NCBI GenBank assembly: GCA_934590165.1
Contig: CAKTOO010000016.1
Span: forward strand, 1 to 64,000
DNA length: 64,000 bases
Reading direction: 5' to 3'
DNA from: an uncultured Dysosmobacter sp.
GTDB lineage: Bacteria > Bacillota > Clostridia > Oscillospirales > Oscillospiraceae
In this document: in pieces, positions 34,473-42,911 of the stretch
How the letters are laid out: every line of letters starts with the position of its first letter
Position numbering within the stretch: the first letter of the stretch is position 1
The notes under the pieces: generated by a model
Databases searched by the model: none
Told to the model about the DNA's origin: nothing
Seen by the model: the letters and a program-made list of their open reading frames with translations, nothing else
Position numbers and translations under genes: made by a program

Positions 34473-35231
34473 TTGGAGGAGCCTATCCGGTCCCCTGCAT
34501 ATTTTGCCATCATCACGGGGCCGGTCCTGGACAATCGCGAGCTGGCGGCAAATGCCAAGATCTTGTACGCGAGCATCACCTCCATGACGGACAGCAAGGG
34601 CTATTGCTGGGCCAGCAACCAGTATCTGGCGGACCGCTTTGGGTGGGGCGAGCGGACGGTGACACGTCTGATCGCCCAGCTCCAGAAGCTTGGATTCATC
34701 CGGACGGTGATGGTGCTCAACGAGCAAACGCGGAAGATGGAGCGGCGCATATACATCGGAAATTACGCTGCGGAGGGTGTAGCCAAAATTGGCGACCCCT
34801 GCCAAAATTGGCGAGGTGGTGTAGCCAAAAATGGCGACCCCTATTATATGTTGAATAATAAACTAGATAATACCCCCCTTAATCCCCCCACAGGGGGGAA
34901 CCGCACCGGCAGTCGTAAAGGAGCCAAAAAAACAGCAGCTTGGATGCCGGAGCGGTTCGAGGCCTTCTGGTTCTGGTATCGGACCCATGTTCGGAATGAG
35001 GACCGGCAGGGGGCTATCCGGGCATGGGACCGGCTCAAGCCGGATGATGCACTGATCGCCCGCATCGGACGGGCCCTGCAAAAGCAGCTGTCCACGGAGC
35101 TGTGGGCGTCCGGAAAGGGACGGCCCTACGCAGCCACATACCTCAACAACGCCCGCTGGGAGGACGCGGAGGGCCTTCTTTCGGTGCCTGCCGCATCTCC
35201 GCCTGAGCAGGAGGTGTTTGGATGGCAATGA
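34473..35231 (+). CDS. Phage replisome organiser-like protein with N-terminal winged helix
   Basis: The 252-residue protein has an N-terminal winged-helix region (NRELAANAKILYASITSMTD then SNQYLADRFGWGERTVTRLI) as in replication-initiator and DnaD-like phage proteins. A variable middle follows with a near-repeat (VAKIGDPCQNWRG / VAKNGDPYY), and a C-terminal helical region (RFEAFWFWYRTHVRNEDRQG) as in DnaD/DnaT-type proteins. TTG at 34473 follows GAGGGTGAGAG. It lies directly before the helicase gene, overlapping it by 10 bp, so it probably loads the helicase at the phage origin. Confidence 0.75.
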   Translation: MEEPIRSPAYFAIITGPVLDNRELAANAKILYASITSMTDSKGYCWASNQYLADRFGWGERTVTRLIAQLQKLGFIRTVMVLNEQTRKMERRIYIGNYAAEGVAKIGDPCQNWRGGVAKNGDPYYMLNNKLDNTPLNPPTGGNRTGSRKGAKKTAAWMPERFEAFWFWYRTHVRNEDRQGAIRAWDRLKPDDALIARIGRALQKQLSTELWASGKGRPYAATYLNNARWEDAEGLLSVPAASPPEQEVFGWQ

Positions 35232-36622
35232 CATCCCAGGAAAAACGGGACGGCTCTTTGGAGGCGGAGCGTGCTGTCATTGGTGCCATGCTCATTGAAC
35301 CCGGCATCGTGCGGGACGTTGTGGGCAAGGTGGCTGCAGAGGACTTTCTGCATCCAACCAACCGCTTGATCTTCCAGACGGCCAGAGCATTGTTCCGGGC
35401 CGGCGAGCCGGTGGACGGCATCACTATCCGGGGACGTATCGGCCAGCAGTATTCGGACTATCTGGTCCAGCTGATGGAGATCACGCCCACGGCCGCCAAC
35501 TGGACCGAGTACGCTGACCTGATGCACGAACAGACTACGCTGGCCCGTATACGCGCCCTTGCGGACAAGCTGACGGCCGCTGTGACCCTGGAGGACTGCC
35601 GGCCGGTATGCGCCGATCTGGGTCAGCTCCTGGCGGACGGCCGCAAAGTGGATGCCTGGAACATGCGGGAAATGCTGGACGATTTCTTTCCCAGCCAGGA
35701 CCCGGATGCTCCGGCGCCGGAGTACATCACCACAGGTATTCGGGAAATCGACGAGGGCTCCTTCACGGAGCGCGGCGATGTCGTGATGATCGGCGGTTAT
35801 CCCTCTGACGGCAAGACGGCCCTGGCGCTGATGTTCGCCTATCACATGGCAGCGGACCATAAGGTTGGCTTTTTTAGTCTGGAAACCAGCAAGCAAAAGG
35901 TCCGGGACCGCATGATGGCCCACGTTGCGCAGGTGGATTTTAACGGCATCAAGCGCCGCACCCTCAGCGACGCGGATTGGACCGCAATCGCGGACCGGTC
36001 CGCCGACTGGTCAAAGCGGGACCTGACTGTGCTGCGGGCTTCCGGCATGACGGCCACGGAGATTGAGGCCGTCAGCCAGGCATACGGGTTTGAGATCATC
36101 TTCATCGACTACATCCAGCTGGTGCAGCCGGAGACAGACCGACGGGCGCCCCGCAGCGAGCAGATGGCGGATGTGTCCCGTTCCCTGCATGCCTGGGCCC
36201 AAAAGTCCCAGACGCTGGTGGTGGAGTTAGCCCAGCTGACCAGGCAGGAGCGTTCCGGCGGCTGGCGGGAGCCGGATATGCATGACCTCAAGGAGACCGG
36301 CCAGTTTGAGCAGGACGCGGACATTATCTTCCTGATCTACCGTCCAAACCCAAAAAATGAGGACCTTGACCAGGAGAAAAACCGAGTCCTGAGCATCGCA
36401 AAAAACAAAGAATATCGGCGCGGGAAGTGGCCGCTGTACTTTGACGGCGCCCGCCAGACGTTTTCCATTGGCGTTGGTGACGACGGAAAGACGGTATTGC
36501 GGCAGCTGGTATCCGCTGGGAAGCAGGCGAAGGCGAAAGCCAGGGCCGAAGCCCGGGGGCAGCAGACTATGGCGGAATTTCAGGAGCTTCCGGCCAGTGA
36601 GGCAAAGGACGTTCCGTTTTGA
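35222..36622 (+). CDS. dnaB: Replicative DNA helicase (DnaB family)
   Basis: The 466-residue protein has an N-terminal DnaB domain (SLEAERAVIGAMLIEPGIVR) and a C-terminal RecA-type ATPase: Walker A GGYPSDGKTALAL, Walker B in EIIFIDYIQLV, and the H4-like MHDLKETGQFEQDADIIFLI with the arginine/glutamine sensor region. CAGGAGGTGTTTGG precedes ATG 35222. It unwinds phage DNA during replication, presumably loaded by the preceding protein. Confidence 0.93.
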   Translation: MAMTSQEKRDGSLEAERAVIGAMLIEPGIVRDVVGKVAAEDFLHPTNRLIFQTARALFRAGEPVDGITIRGRIGQQYSDYLVQLMEITPTAANWTEYADLMHEQTTLARIRALADKLTAAVTLEDCRPVCADLGQLLADGRKVDAWNMREMLDDFFPSQDPDAPAPEYITTGIREIDEGSFTERGDVVMIGGYPSDGKTALALMFAYHMAADHKVGFFSLETSKQKVRDRMMAHVAQVDFNGIKRRTLSDADWTAIADRSADWSKRDLTVLRASGMTATEIEAVSQAYGFEIIFIDYIQLVQPETDRRAPRSEQMADVSRSLHAWAQKSQTLVVELAQLTRQERSGGWREPDMHDLKETGQFEQDADIIFLIYRPNPKNEDLDQEKNRVLSIAKNKEYRRGKWPLYFDGARQTFSIGVGDDGKTVLRQLVSAGKQAKAKARAEARGQQTMAEFQELPASEAKDVPF

Positions 36623-36633
36623 GGAGTGACATC

Positions 36634-36894
36634 TTGTACATCGGACAGCAATTGATGCTTGTGCCCACCATTTACGGTGGATTTGGCGATGAACTGCGGG
36701 AGCCACATCCCTGCCGGGTAGTGTATATCAACCAGGCGCACCGGTACTACGTGGTGGAGTTCGACTATAACGGCCGCAAATTCCGGGAGGCGTTTCACAT
36801 GGAACCGCCGAAAGCACCGGAGCCGGAGGAAAAATCCAAGGGCTTCCACCGGAAGCACGGACCGACTTACGGCATCCCGAGAATGCGCTGGTAG
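36634..36894 (+). CDS. Small conserved phage protein, function unknown
   Basis: The 86-residue protein (LVPTIYGGFGDELREPHPCR to the basic end) probably has a small beta-barrel (CRVVYINQAHRYYVVEFDY). The best start is TTG 36634 with GAGGAG 7 nt upstream. It may be a DNA- or RNA-binding accessory protein; no family named. Confidence 0.65.
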   Translation: MYIGQQLMLVPTIYGGFGDELREPHPCRVVYINQAHRYYVVEFDYNGRKFREAFHMEPPKAPEPEEKSKGFHRKHGPTYGIPRMRW

Positions 36895-36919
36895 ACGAAA
36901 TTGAGAGAGGATGAAGTAC

Positions 36920-37699
36920 ATGAGATCGATCGCGATTATGAACAACAAGGGCGGCGTCGGCAAGACTGTCACCGCCATCAACTTGGCGGACATCCTGGTC
37001 CGGGACCACAACAAGCGGGTAGTGCTGGTGGATTGTGATGGACAGATGAATCTTACCCGGTTTTTCCTGCCGGCGTTTGACCCGGAGATCAACGTCAATC
37101 TGGCGGATATTTTGCTGGGAGACGGAGAGGCGGTATGGAGTGACAATGTGGTCTCTCTGCAGCCGCGCCTGGACCTGCTTGCGGCATCCCAGGACCTGTA
37201 TGACTTGGACCGCCGGGCAATCCAGTTCGGCAAAAATGGCTTTGTACGGCTTGATGATTTTGTCGTTTGCGCCCGGGAGGATGGCGAAGTGGATTACATG
37301 ATCTTTGACTGCCCGCCCGGCTACACGGTCGCCAGCGTGGGCGCGTTGAATGCGGCAGACGAGGTGGTGATCCCCATGCTGCTGGATGGCTTTTCCCACA
37401 CCGGCATGGAGGACATGCAGCGTCAGATCGACGTACTGGGACGCACCAATCCGTGTATCCGCGTTGCCGGCGTGCTGCTGACCCAGTGGCACAACAGCGA
37501 AGTGGTACGGCAGGGCGAAGCTCTTATCCGCGGCATGAACGTCCCTGTATTCCGGCAGACCATTCGCCGGACGGACAAGGTTCCGGAGAGTACATACGAC
37601 CGCCAGCCTATGTCTGTATATAGCCCCACCAGCGCGGCGGCCAGAGATTACCGTGCGTGGGTAGAGGAGCTCTTGGGAAAGGAGGCAGCCCATGTTTGA
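36920..37699 (+). CDS. ParA/Soj-type partition ATPase
   Basis: The 259-residue ATPase has the deviant Walker A NNKGGVGKTVTAINLAD (residues 8-24), Walker B-type VVLVDCDGQ and a switch-like MIFDCPPGY. It belongs to the ParA/MinD group that segregates plasmids. ATG 36920 is chosen because GAGAGAGG abuts the ATG at 36911. The following gene overlaps by 8 bp and encodes a DUF3102 coiled-coil protein, a plausible partner. Partition genes suggest that this phage can, or its ancestor could, persist as a plasmid. Confidence 0.88.
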   Translation: MRSIAIMNNKGGVGKTVTAINLADILVRDHNKRVVLVDCDGQMNLTRFFLPAFDPEINVNLADILLGDGEAVWSDNVVSLQPRLDLLAASQDLYDLDRRAIQFGKNGFVRLDDFVVCAREDGEVDYMIFDCPPGYTVASVGALNAADEVVIPMLLDGFSHTGMEDMQRQIDVLGRTNPCIRVAGVLLTQWHNSEVVRQGEALIRGMNVPVFRQTIRRTDKVPESTYDRQPMSVYSPTSAAARDYRAWVEELLGKEAAHV

Positions 37700-38678
37700 T
37701 ATTTCCAAATTTGCGGCTGAGCGTCAGGTGCCTTCTTCGGAGCGCAACATCGAGACCATTACCACAGAGATTATCAAGCTGAAAGAGGATGCTGGCAACG
37801 CCATCATCGGAATCGGACAGTGTCTCATCGAAGCAAAGTCCATGCTTCCTCATGGGGAATGGACACAATGGCTGACAGAGCGGGTGGAGTTTTCCGAACG
37901 GACCGCGCAGAACTTTATGAGGCTTGCGCGGGAGTGGTCAAATCCGCAGGCGCTTGCGGATTTGGGAGCCACCAAAGCCTTGACGCTGTTGGCTTTGCCG
38001 CCGGAAGAGCGCCAGCAGTTTATTGAGGAAAATCACATCGTGGACGGAGAGGAAAAGAGCGTCATAGACATGACCTCCCGTGAGCTAGAGAAGGCCATCC
38101 GGGAGCGTGACGATGCACTCAAGGTTGCGGAGGTCGCCAAAGCGGATGCCAAGGCCGCAGAGGATAGCCGGTCCAAGATGGAAGCCGATATGGCGGCTCT
38201 GAAAAATCTCCAGATGAGTGCCCAGAATGCCGAGGAACAGGCCTGCCGGGATCTGGAAAGCGTCCGAGCGGAGCTGAAAGAGCTTCAGGAGAAACCTGTG
38301 GACGTTGCGGTCATGGAAGTGGACCAGACGGCCCTGGACAACGCCAGAAAGGAAGCCGAGGCCGGTATGCAGGCCAAGCTGGATAAGGCCGAGGAGGCCC
38401 GTAAAAAGGCCGAGGAGAAACGAAGAGAAGCGGAGGAGCAGGTTGCCGAACTTCAGCGGAAGCTGGATGCTGTGAAGTCTGAGGAGCGGAAAGCCGTTAT
38501 CAGCGGTGACCGGGACCTTGCTACCTTTGAGCTGTTGTTCAACCAGGCGCAAGAGGTCGTCAACAAACTCCACGGTCTGCTGCTGAAGCTGAAAGGCCGG
38601 GAGGATACCGAGCTGGCCGGGAAAGTCGAAAAAGCCATGCTGGCCCTTGCGGACGCCACGAGGAGGTGCGCGGAATGA
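37692..38678 (+). CDS. DUF3102 coiled-coil protein, putative ParA partner
   Basis: The 328-residue protein has an N-terminal DUF3102-like domain (IIGIGQCLIEAKSMLPHGEW then FSERTAQNFMRLAREW) that resembles the ParB/KorB-like HTH region, then a long Ala/Lys/Glu coiled coil (about 120-270). The layout of DNA-binding head and coiled-coil tail resembles KfrA-type plasmid proteins. Overlap with parA suggests a functional pair for DNA segregation. Confidence 0.75.
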   Translation: MFDISKFAAERQVPSSERNIETITTEIIKLKEDAGNAIIGIGQCLIEAKSMLPHGEWTQWLTERVEFSERTAQNFMRLAREWSNPQALADLGATKALTLLALPPEERQQFIEENHIVDGEEKSVIDMTSRELEKAIRERDDALKVAEVAKADAKAAEDSRSKMEADMAALKNLQMSAQNAEEQACRDLESVRAELKELQEKPVDVAVMEVDQTALDNARKEAEAGMQAKLDKAEEARKKAEEKRREAEEQVAELQRKLDAVKSEERKAVISGDRDLATFELLFNQAQEVVNKLHGLLLKLKGREDTELAGKVEKAMLALADATRRCAE

Positions 38679-39016
38679 TGGAACTCGCCGTCAAAATGCT
38701 GCGGGAGCAGCAGAGCCTGGTAAAAGAGCGCTCCGCCCAGTGGATGGTTGCGGAGCAGCTCATGGACATCTGCCGGCAGGAGCCTGCCAGCGCGGAGCTG
38801 ATTGCCCAGGACCTGGAGAATGCGTCCATGTCCATCGTGGAGGCGGAGAAGAAAATCAAGGCCTTCGCGGATAAGCACAAGACCGGGAGCTTTGCCTGTG
38901 TAACGCCTGCGGAGGCGGAGAACATCCTGCGGGAGTTCTACGGCTTGCCGAAACCGGGAGAACAGAAAAAGCCACATGGCGCCGTGATCCTAAACTTCGA
39001 GGACTTTCTGAGGTGA
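38675..39016 (+). CDS. PcfK-like protein
   Basis: The 113-residue helical protein is strongly coupled to the previous gene (ATGA overlap; AGGAGGTG 6 nt upstream of ATG 38675). It contains SAQWMVAEQLMDICRQEPAS and a charged stretch EAEKKIKAFADKHK that match PcfK-like proteins, which are usually encoded with PcfJ in conjugative plasmids and gut phages. The next gene is indeed a PcfJ protein. Confidence 0.7.
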   Translation: MMELAVKMLREQQSLVKERSAQWMVAEQLMDICRQEPASAELIAQDLENASMSIVEAEKKIKAFADKHKTGSFACVTPAEAENILREFYGLPKPGEQKKPHGAVILNFEDFLR

Positions 39017-39020
39017 CGTC

Positions 39021-40853
39021 ATGGACAAGATGTGGAAATCAATTGCGGACAAGCTGCCAAAGCAGCCATGCGATAGTCTCATCGAGGATATTATGCGGGA
39101 CGTATACGATTCAGAAGCCCTTGGAGAGACCCTGATCCTCTATCATCGTGAGCCGGTTGAGATTAGGGAGCCGTTGCAGCAGACAATGACTGCGGAGGAT
39201 TTTTATCGGTGGGAGCGGACTGCAAAGCACCGGTGGGGAGCTCGCTGCACCTGCTCCAACTGCGGAGAGGACTTTACGGCCGGATACGTCAACAGAAAAG
39301 GACACCGTGGCATAGTTCTCGACAGCGGTGAAGACGGAGTGGTTTATACGGGATATTCCGAAGCCAGCAATGGCGGTACGGAATTCTTTGACGGCGAAAC
39401 GCTTCTGTGCCCGTTTTGCTGGAACATCGGCATAGTGACCCGCCGATTGGAGCTGCGTTCCGGACGTACATATCAAGTGCTCCAGGCAGAGGTACTCAAT
39501 GTGGACGCTTACACAGTAATCATGTACTGGCTGGTCAGCCGACACTTGGACGATTGCGGCTCGGATGTTCTCTTGTTTTATCCGAGCAGTGCCCTTTTGG
39601 TGGATATGGACGGAAAACTCCAACGCTTCCGGGCTAAGCGATACGGACAGGAAATCACGGAGGTGGTTTGGACTCCATGCTTCTATTCCAGAGACCCGAT
39701 GCAGATGACGTATTACTCCTGGGATGCGAAAAACCATCGGAAGGTTGGAGGGTGGACCTGCATTTACGGCCCGGATCTGGACGGTCATACCGGTGAAAAG
39801 ACTGCCCTGGATAAGTACATAGGCGCCGGAGGGTGCTGGCCAGGAGCCTATCTCCATGTGTGGCAGAAGCACAAACAGGTAGAGAATTTGATGCGGCAGG
39901 GCTTTGCCGAAGCAGTGGTATCGACTATCGACGATAGATTAGACCGCGCAGCTTATTATTATGACCTGTGTGAAGCCCCTACTATCCCCTGGGTGGACTG
40001 GAGCGAAGTCAAGCCAAACAGGATGCTGCACATGAGCAAGGGCGCGTTCCGTGAGATATCCAAGAAGAAATGGAGAGATGACGCGGCCAGCTGCTGGGAC
40101 AAGTACAACCACACTATTCCTGACGCGGATGCGCTGGAATTTGAAGCGTGCCGGGAGAAGATCAAAGCAAAAAATGTTGAGAAGATCCTTGACATGATTC
40201 AGGCCGGTTGGAATGACCTTCAGCCGCTGCGTGTCGTGCGGTATCTGGAAAAGCAGGGACTGTTAGAAGACGGCACCCAGCATTTGATTGATTACCGAAA
40301 GATGCTGCGTGATACGGATACTCCGGAGACTGAGGAGACTTTATGGCCCAAGGACCTGATGGCAGCCCACGAGCGTCTTACACAGGCCTGGGCGGCCTGC
40401 CACCACACAGAGTATCATCTTGGCTTTACCAGCACGTATATCATGTACAAGCCACTTGAGTGGACGGACGGGGAGCTTTGCATCGTTCTTCCTCAGAATG
40501 CACAGGCCCTTGTGGATGAAGGCAATACCCTGCGCCACTGCGTGGGCGGATACAGTAAGGAACATTGCTCCGGTAAGCCTATATTCTTTGTCCGGCATTA
40601 CCGTCGTCCAGAGCGCAGCTACTACACTCTGCAGATCAACATGACCGGACAGTTACCCTATGAGATTCAGCTCCACGGCTACGGTAACGAGCACCATGGG
40701 GAGTTCAAGCAGTACCGGCATAAGATTCCATGCAAGGTCCGGGAGTTCTGTGACCGGTGGGAGCGTGAGGTCTTACAGCCGTGGTTTGCAGAGCAGCGGA
40801 AGCCGAAAAAGAAGCTGAGCAACAGTAAGAAAAAAGAAGGGATTGCTGCGTAA
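39021..40853 (+). CDS. PcfJ domain protein
   Basis: The 610-residue protein carries two CxxC-type motifs near residues 73-76 and 130-133 (CTCSNCGEDF, LLCPFCWN), likely zinc sites, and a C-terminal PcfJ domain (NTLRHCVGGYSKEHCSGKPI then FFVRHYR, and PYEIQLHGYGNEH). PcfJ is known from the Enterococcus plasmid pCF10 conjugation region; its molecular role is unclear. ATG 39021 follows TTTCTGAGGTGACGTC. In this phage it lies in the replication block with the PcfK-like gene. Confidence 0.85.
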   Translation: MDKMWKSIADKLPKQPCDSLIEDIMRDVYDSEALGETLILYHREPVEIREPLQQTMTAEDFYRWERTAKHRWGARCTCSNCGEDFTAGYVNRKGHRGIVLDSGEDGVVYTGYSEASNGGTEFFDGETLLCPFCWNIGIVTRRLELRSGRTYQVLQAEVLNVDAYTVIMYWLVSRHLDDCGSDVLLFYPSSALLVDMDGKLQRFRAKRYGQEITEVVWTPCFYSRDPMQMTYYSWDAKNHRKVGGWTCIYGPDLDGHTGEKTALDKYIGAGGCWPGAYLHVWQKHKQVENLMRQGFAEAVVSTIDDRLDRAAYYYDLCEAPTIPWVDWSEVKPNRMLHMSKGAFREISKKKWRDDAASCWDKYNHTIPDADALEFEACREKIKAKNVEKILDMIQAGWNDLQPLRVVRYLEKQGLLEDGTQHLIDYRKMLRDTDTPETEETLWPKDLMAAHERLTQAWAACHHTEYHLGFTSTYIMYKPLEWTDGELCIVLPQNAQALVDEGNTLRHCVGGYSKEHCSGKPIFFVRHYRRPERSYYTLQINMTGQLPYEIQLHGYGNEHHGEFKQYRHKIPCKVREFCDRWEREVLQPWFAEQRKPKKKLSNSKKKEGIAA

Positions 40854-40999
40854 TGAGAATTTTGAAAACCGGCGACACCTGTCCTTGCTGCGGAATGCCC
40901 ATCAAGACTACGGACCCGGACACCTTGTATGTGCTGTCCATTCTGAACGAATGGATCGAGAGGGACAAAAGGAGGTCAGAATCCAATGACGAGAAATGA
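40853..40999 (+). CDS. 48-residue zinc-finger-like mini-protein
   Basis: ATG at 40853 overlaps the pcfJ stop (TAATG). The product contains TCPCCGMP and a short helix (YVLSILNEWIERDKRR). A lone CxxC pair is present, so zinc binding might need a dimer. Translational coupling supports it. Confidence 0.6.
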   Translation: MRILKTGDTCPCCGMPIKTTDPDTLYVLSILNEWIERDKRRSESNDEK

Positions 41000-41093
41000 G
41001 CGGCGGAGGCGGCGCCGGGTCCTGTCCTGTATGGCGGCGGTGATCTTCCTGCTGGCCCTGTGGGGCTGGACGCTGGCGTTGGCGTTGGGGTGA
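40986..41093 (+). CDS. 35-residue membrane mini-protein
   Basis: Starts inside the previous gene (ATG 40986) with AAAAGGAGG 9 nt upstream; six arginines in a row region (NERRRRRR) are followed by one hydrophobic helix (AAVIFLLALWGWTLALALG), giving positive-inside orientation with the C terminus outside. Function unknown. Confidence 0.5.
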   Translation: MTRNERRRRRRVLSCMAAVIFLLALWGWTLALALG

Positions 41094-41302
41094 GGCGGCC
41101 CGCCCCGCCTTGCGGCGCGGAATGCCCGCGCCGCAGCACTGCCTGTCACGACCCGAAGATCTGCCCCGCGTGGGGCGAATATCAAACGGCGCTGGCAGAG
41201 TATAAGGCCATTCTGGCCGCCGGCCGACGGGCCGTGGACGATTACGAAAAGGTCCGAAACGGCCGGGATGACCGGGAGATGCTGAAAAAGCGATGGAGGT
41301 AG
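41090..41302 (+). CDS. Small Cys-rich phage protein (CPRRSxxCH family)
   Basis: GTG at 41090 overlaps the previous stop (GTGA). The 70-residue product has CGAECPRRSTACHDPKICPA, a Cys/His pattern common in small phage proteins of clostridia, then a helix rich in Ala/Lys. The ribosome binding site is weak, so expression probably depends on coupling to the upstream gene. Confidence 0.6.
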   Translation: MRRPAPPCGAECPRRSTACHDPKICPAWGEYQTALAEYKAILAAGRRAVDDYEKVRNGRDDREMLKKRWR

Positions 41303-41304
41303 AC

Positions 41305-41625
41305 ATGGAGTTTTACGAGCTTGCCGAGGCCCTGCGGTCCATGAAGGTGGAGACCGGCAGTCTGGTGTGTCTTGGCTGCCGGCACGAGGATAACTGCGGC
41401 ATCAAGGGCTGTGCCATCCTGGAGAACGCTGCCTCTGCCATCGACATTTTGCCGAAGGAGGTCGGCAGGGCGGCATCAAATTGGTGCGGAGCGCTGCAAG
41501 AATGCGCCCGGCTGAGAGCGGACCAAAGGAAGCTGCTGGACGCCTACAATGCCATGAGTCGGGATTTGGAGGCCAGAACAAAGCAGGTGCGTGAATTGCA
41601 GGAGGAACTGGAACGTGTTAAATAA
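41305..41625 (+). CDS. Cys-motif coiled-coil protein, paralogue 1
   Basis: The 106-residue protein has LVCLGCRHEDNCGIKGCAIL (Cys at about 24, 27, 33, 38) and a C-terminal coiled coil. It is similar along its first 45 residues to the product of the gene at 42034-42357 on the other side of ssb. GGAGG lies 5 nt before ATG 41305. Confidence 0.7.
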   Translation: MEFYELAEALRSMKVETGSLVCLGCRHEDNCGIKGCAILENAASAIDILPKEVGRAASNWCGALQECARLRADQRKLLDAYNAMSRDLEARTKQVRELQEELERVK

Positions 41626-42028
41626 AATCATCATCATGGGCCGTCTGGTCCGGGACCCGGAGCTGCGCCGCACCCAGAGCGGTACGGCGGTGACGTCCTT
41701 CCGCCTGGCGGTGGACCGGGACTATAAGACCGAGGACGGCAGCAAGCAGGCGGACTTCTTTGACGTGGTGGCTTGGCGTTCCACGGCGGAGTTTGTCAGC
41801 AAGTATTTCACCAAGGGCCGCATGGCCGTTGTGGATGGCCGGCTCCAGAGCCGCCCGTGGACGGACAAGGATGGAAACAAGCGTGTGGCCATTGAGGTCG
41901 TGGCTGAGAGCGTGTATTTCGGCGACAGCAAGCGGTCCGAATCGGACACAGCCGGCGGACCGCCTCCCGGCTGGGACCAGGAGCCGCAGGAGCTGCCGGA
42001 CGAGGAGAAAGGAGAGCTGCCGTTTTGA
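41615..42028 (+). CDS. ssb: Single-stranded DNA-binding protein
   Basis: The 137-residue protein has an OB-fold: NKIIIMGRLVRDPELRRTQS at the start, DFFDVVAWRSTAEFVSKYF near the middle, and the acidic Phe-ending tail (EEKGELPF) used to recruit partner proteins. GTG at 41615 follows AGGAGGAACTGGAAC and overlaps the previous gene. It protects ssDNA in phage replication and recombination. Confidence 0.93.
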   Translation: MLNKIIIMGRLVRDPELRRTQSGTAVTSFRLAVDRDYKTEDGSKQADFFDVVAWRSTAEFVSKYFTKGRMAVVDGRLQSRPWTDKDGNKRVAIEVVAESVYFGDSKRSESDTAGGPPPGWDQEPQELPDEEKGELPF

Positions 42029-42033
42029 CGACC

Positions 42034-42357
42034 ATGGATTACACAGAGACGATGCAGGCGCTAAGGCGGCTGAAGGTCAAGACCTGGAGCCTGGCGTGCC
42101 TGGGCTGTGGTTATGAGCATAACTGCTTTGTCCATGGATGCGCCATCCTGCGAAATGCGGAGGAGCATATGGAGGCTCAACTGCATCTTTTTGATACATT
42201 TGATGCGGCTATTCGAGAGAATGAGGAGCTCGAGCGGATGCTGGCAGAAAGCGAGGCGGCCGGGAGCGACCTGACCCGCCAGCTGGCAGCAGCCCGGAAG
42301 GAACTGGCGGAGGTCAAGGCGGAGCGGGATGCGGCGCTGAAAGGCGGTGAGGGCTGA
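42034..42357 (+). CDS. Cys-motif coiled-coil protein, paralogue 2
   Basis: The 107-residue protein begins MDYTETMQALRRLKVKTWSL and carries ACLGCGYEHNCFVHGCAIL, matching paralogue 1 in Cys spacing, then a coiled coil (EELERMLAESEAAGSDLTRQ). ATG 42034 aligns with the start of paralogue 1; a TTG at 42025 is an alternative. The four cysteines suggest a zinc site. No function known. Confidence 0.7.
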   Translation: MDYTETMQALRRLKVKTWSLACLGCGYEHNCFVHGCAILRNAEEHMEAQLHLFDTFDAAIRENEELERMLAESEAAGSDLTRQLAAARKELAEVKAERDAALKGGEG

Positions 42358-42911
42358 TGGCAAAGGCCGTTTTGATCTCTATTCAGCCGAAATGGTGTGA
42401 ACTGATTGCATCTGGGGAAAAGACGGTGGAAGTCCGCAAGACTAGGCCGAAACTGGAAACGCCGTTCAAGTGCTATATCTACATGACAACCGGTGATGCG
42501 TCTATCCATGACGGGAAAGGAATGGTACATCACCACTCAGGCGGGCGATGCGTCATTGGCGAGTTTGTGTGTGACAGGGTTTGCCCGATTGCATATACGC
42601 TGGATGGCTTCGCGGATGTGGTTGACAGCAAAACAACCTGTATGAGGCCAAAGGAATTTATCAAATATGGAACAGGGAAGCCACTGTACGGCTGGCACAT
42701 CTCCGACCTCGTGATCTACGACAAGCCAAAAGAACTGAACGAGTTTTATAAATGCGGAACACTCAGCGCAGATGATTTTCTATGTCAGCTTTACGACGGT
42801 AGCGGAAATCCAAGGCGTAGCAGCTATGCAAGCTATCTGTTCACACAGCAAATTCGTGGGGCGCCGCAGAGCTGGTGCTATGTCGAAGAATTGAAAGGTG
42901 GTGCAAAATGA
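42357..42911 (+). CDS. ASCH/PUA-like domain protein
   Basis: The 184-residue protein begins AVLISIQPKWCELIASGEKT then VEVRKTRP, the hallmark of phage ASCH-domain proteins, and contains HHSGGRCVIGEFVCDRV. ASCH domains bind RNA or modified nucleosides. ATG overlaps the previous stop (TGATGG). Phage role unknown; possibly RNA or nucleotide modification. Confidence 0.8.
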   Translation: MAKAVLISIQPKWCELIASGEKTVEVRKTRPKLETPFKCYIYMTTGDASIHDGKGMVHHHSGGRCVIGEFVCDRVCPIAYTLDGFADVVDSKTTCMRPKEFIKYGTGKPLYGWHISDLVIYDKPKELNEFYKCGTLSADDFLCQLYDGSGNPRRSSYASYLFTQQIRGAPQSWCYVEELKGGAK

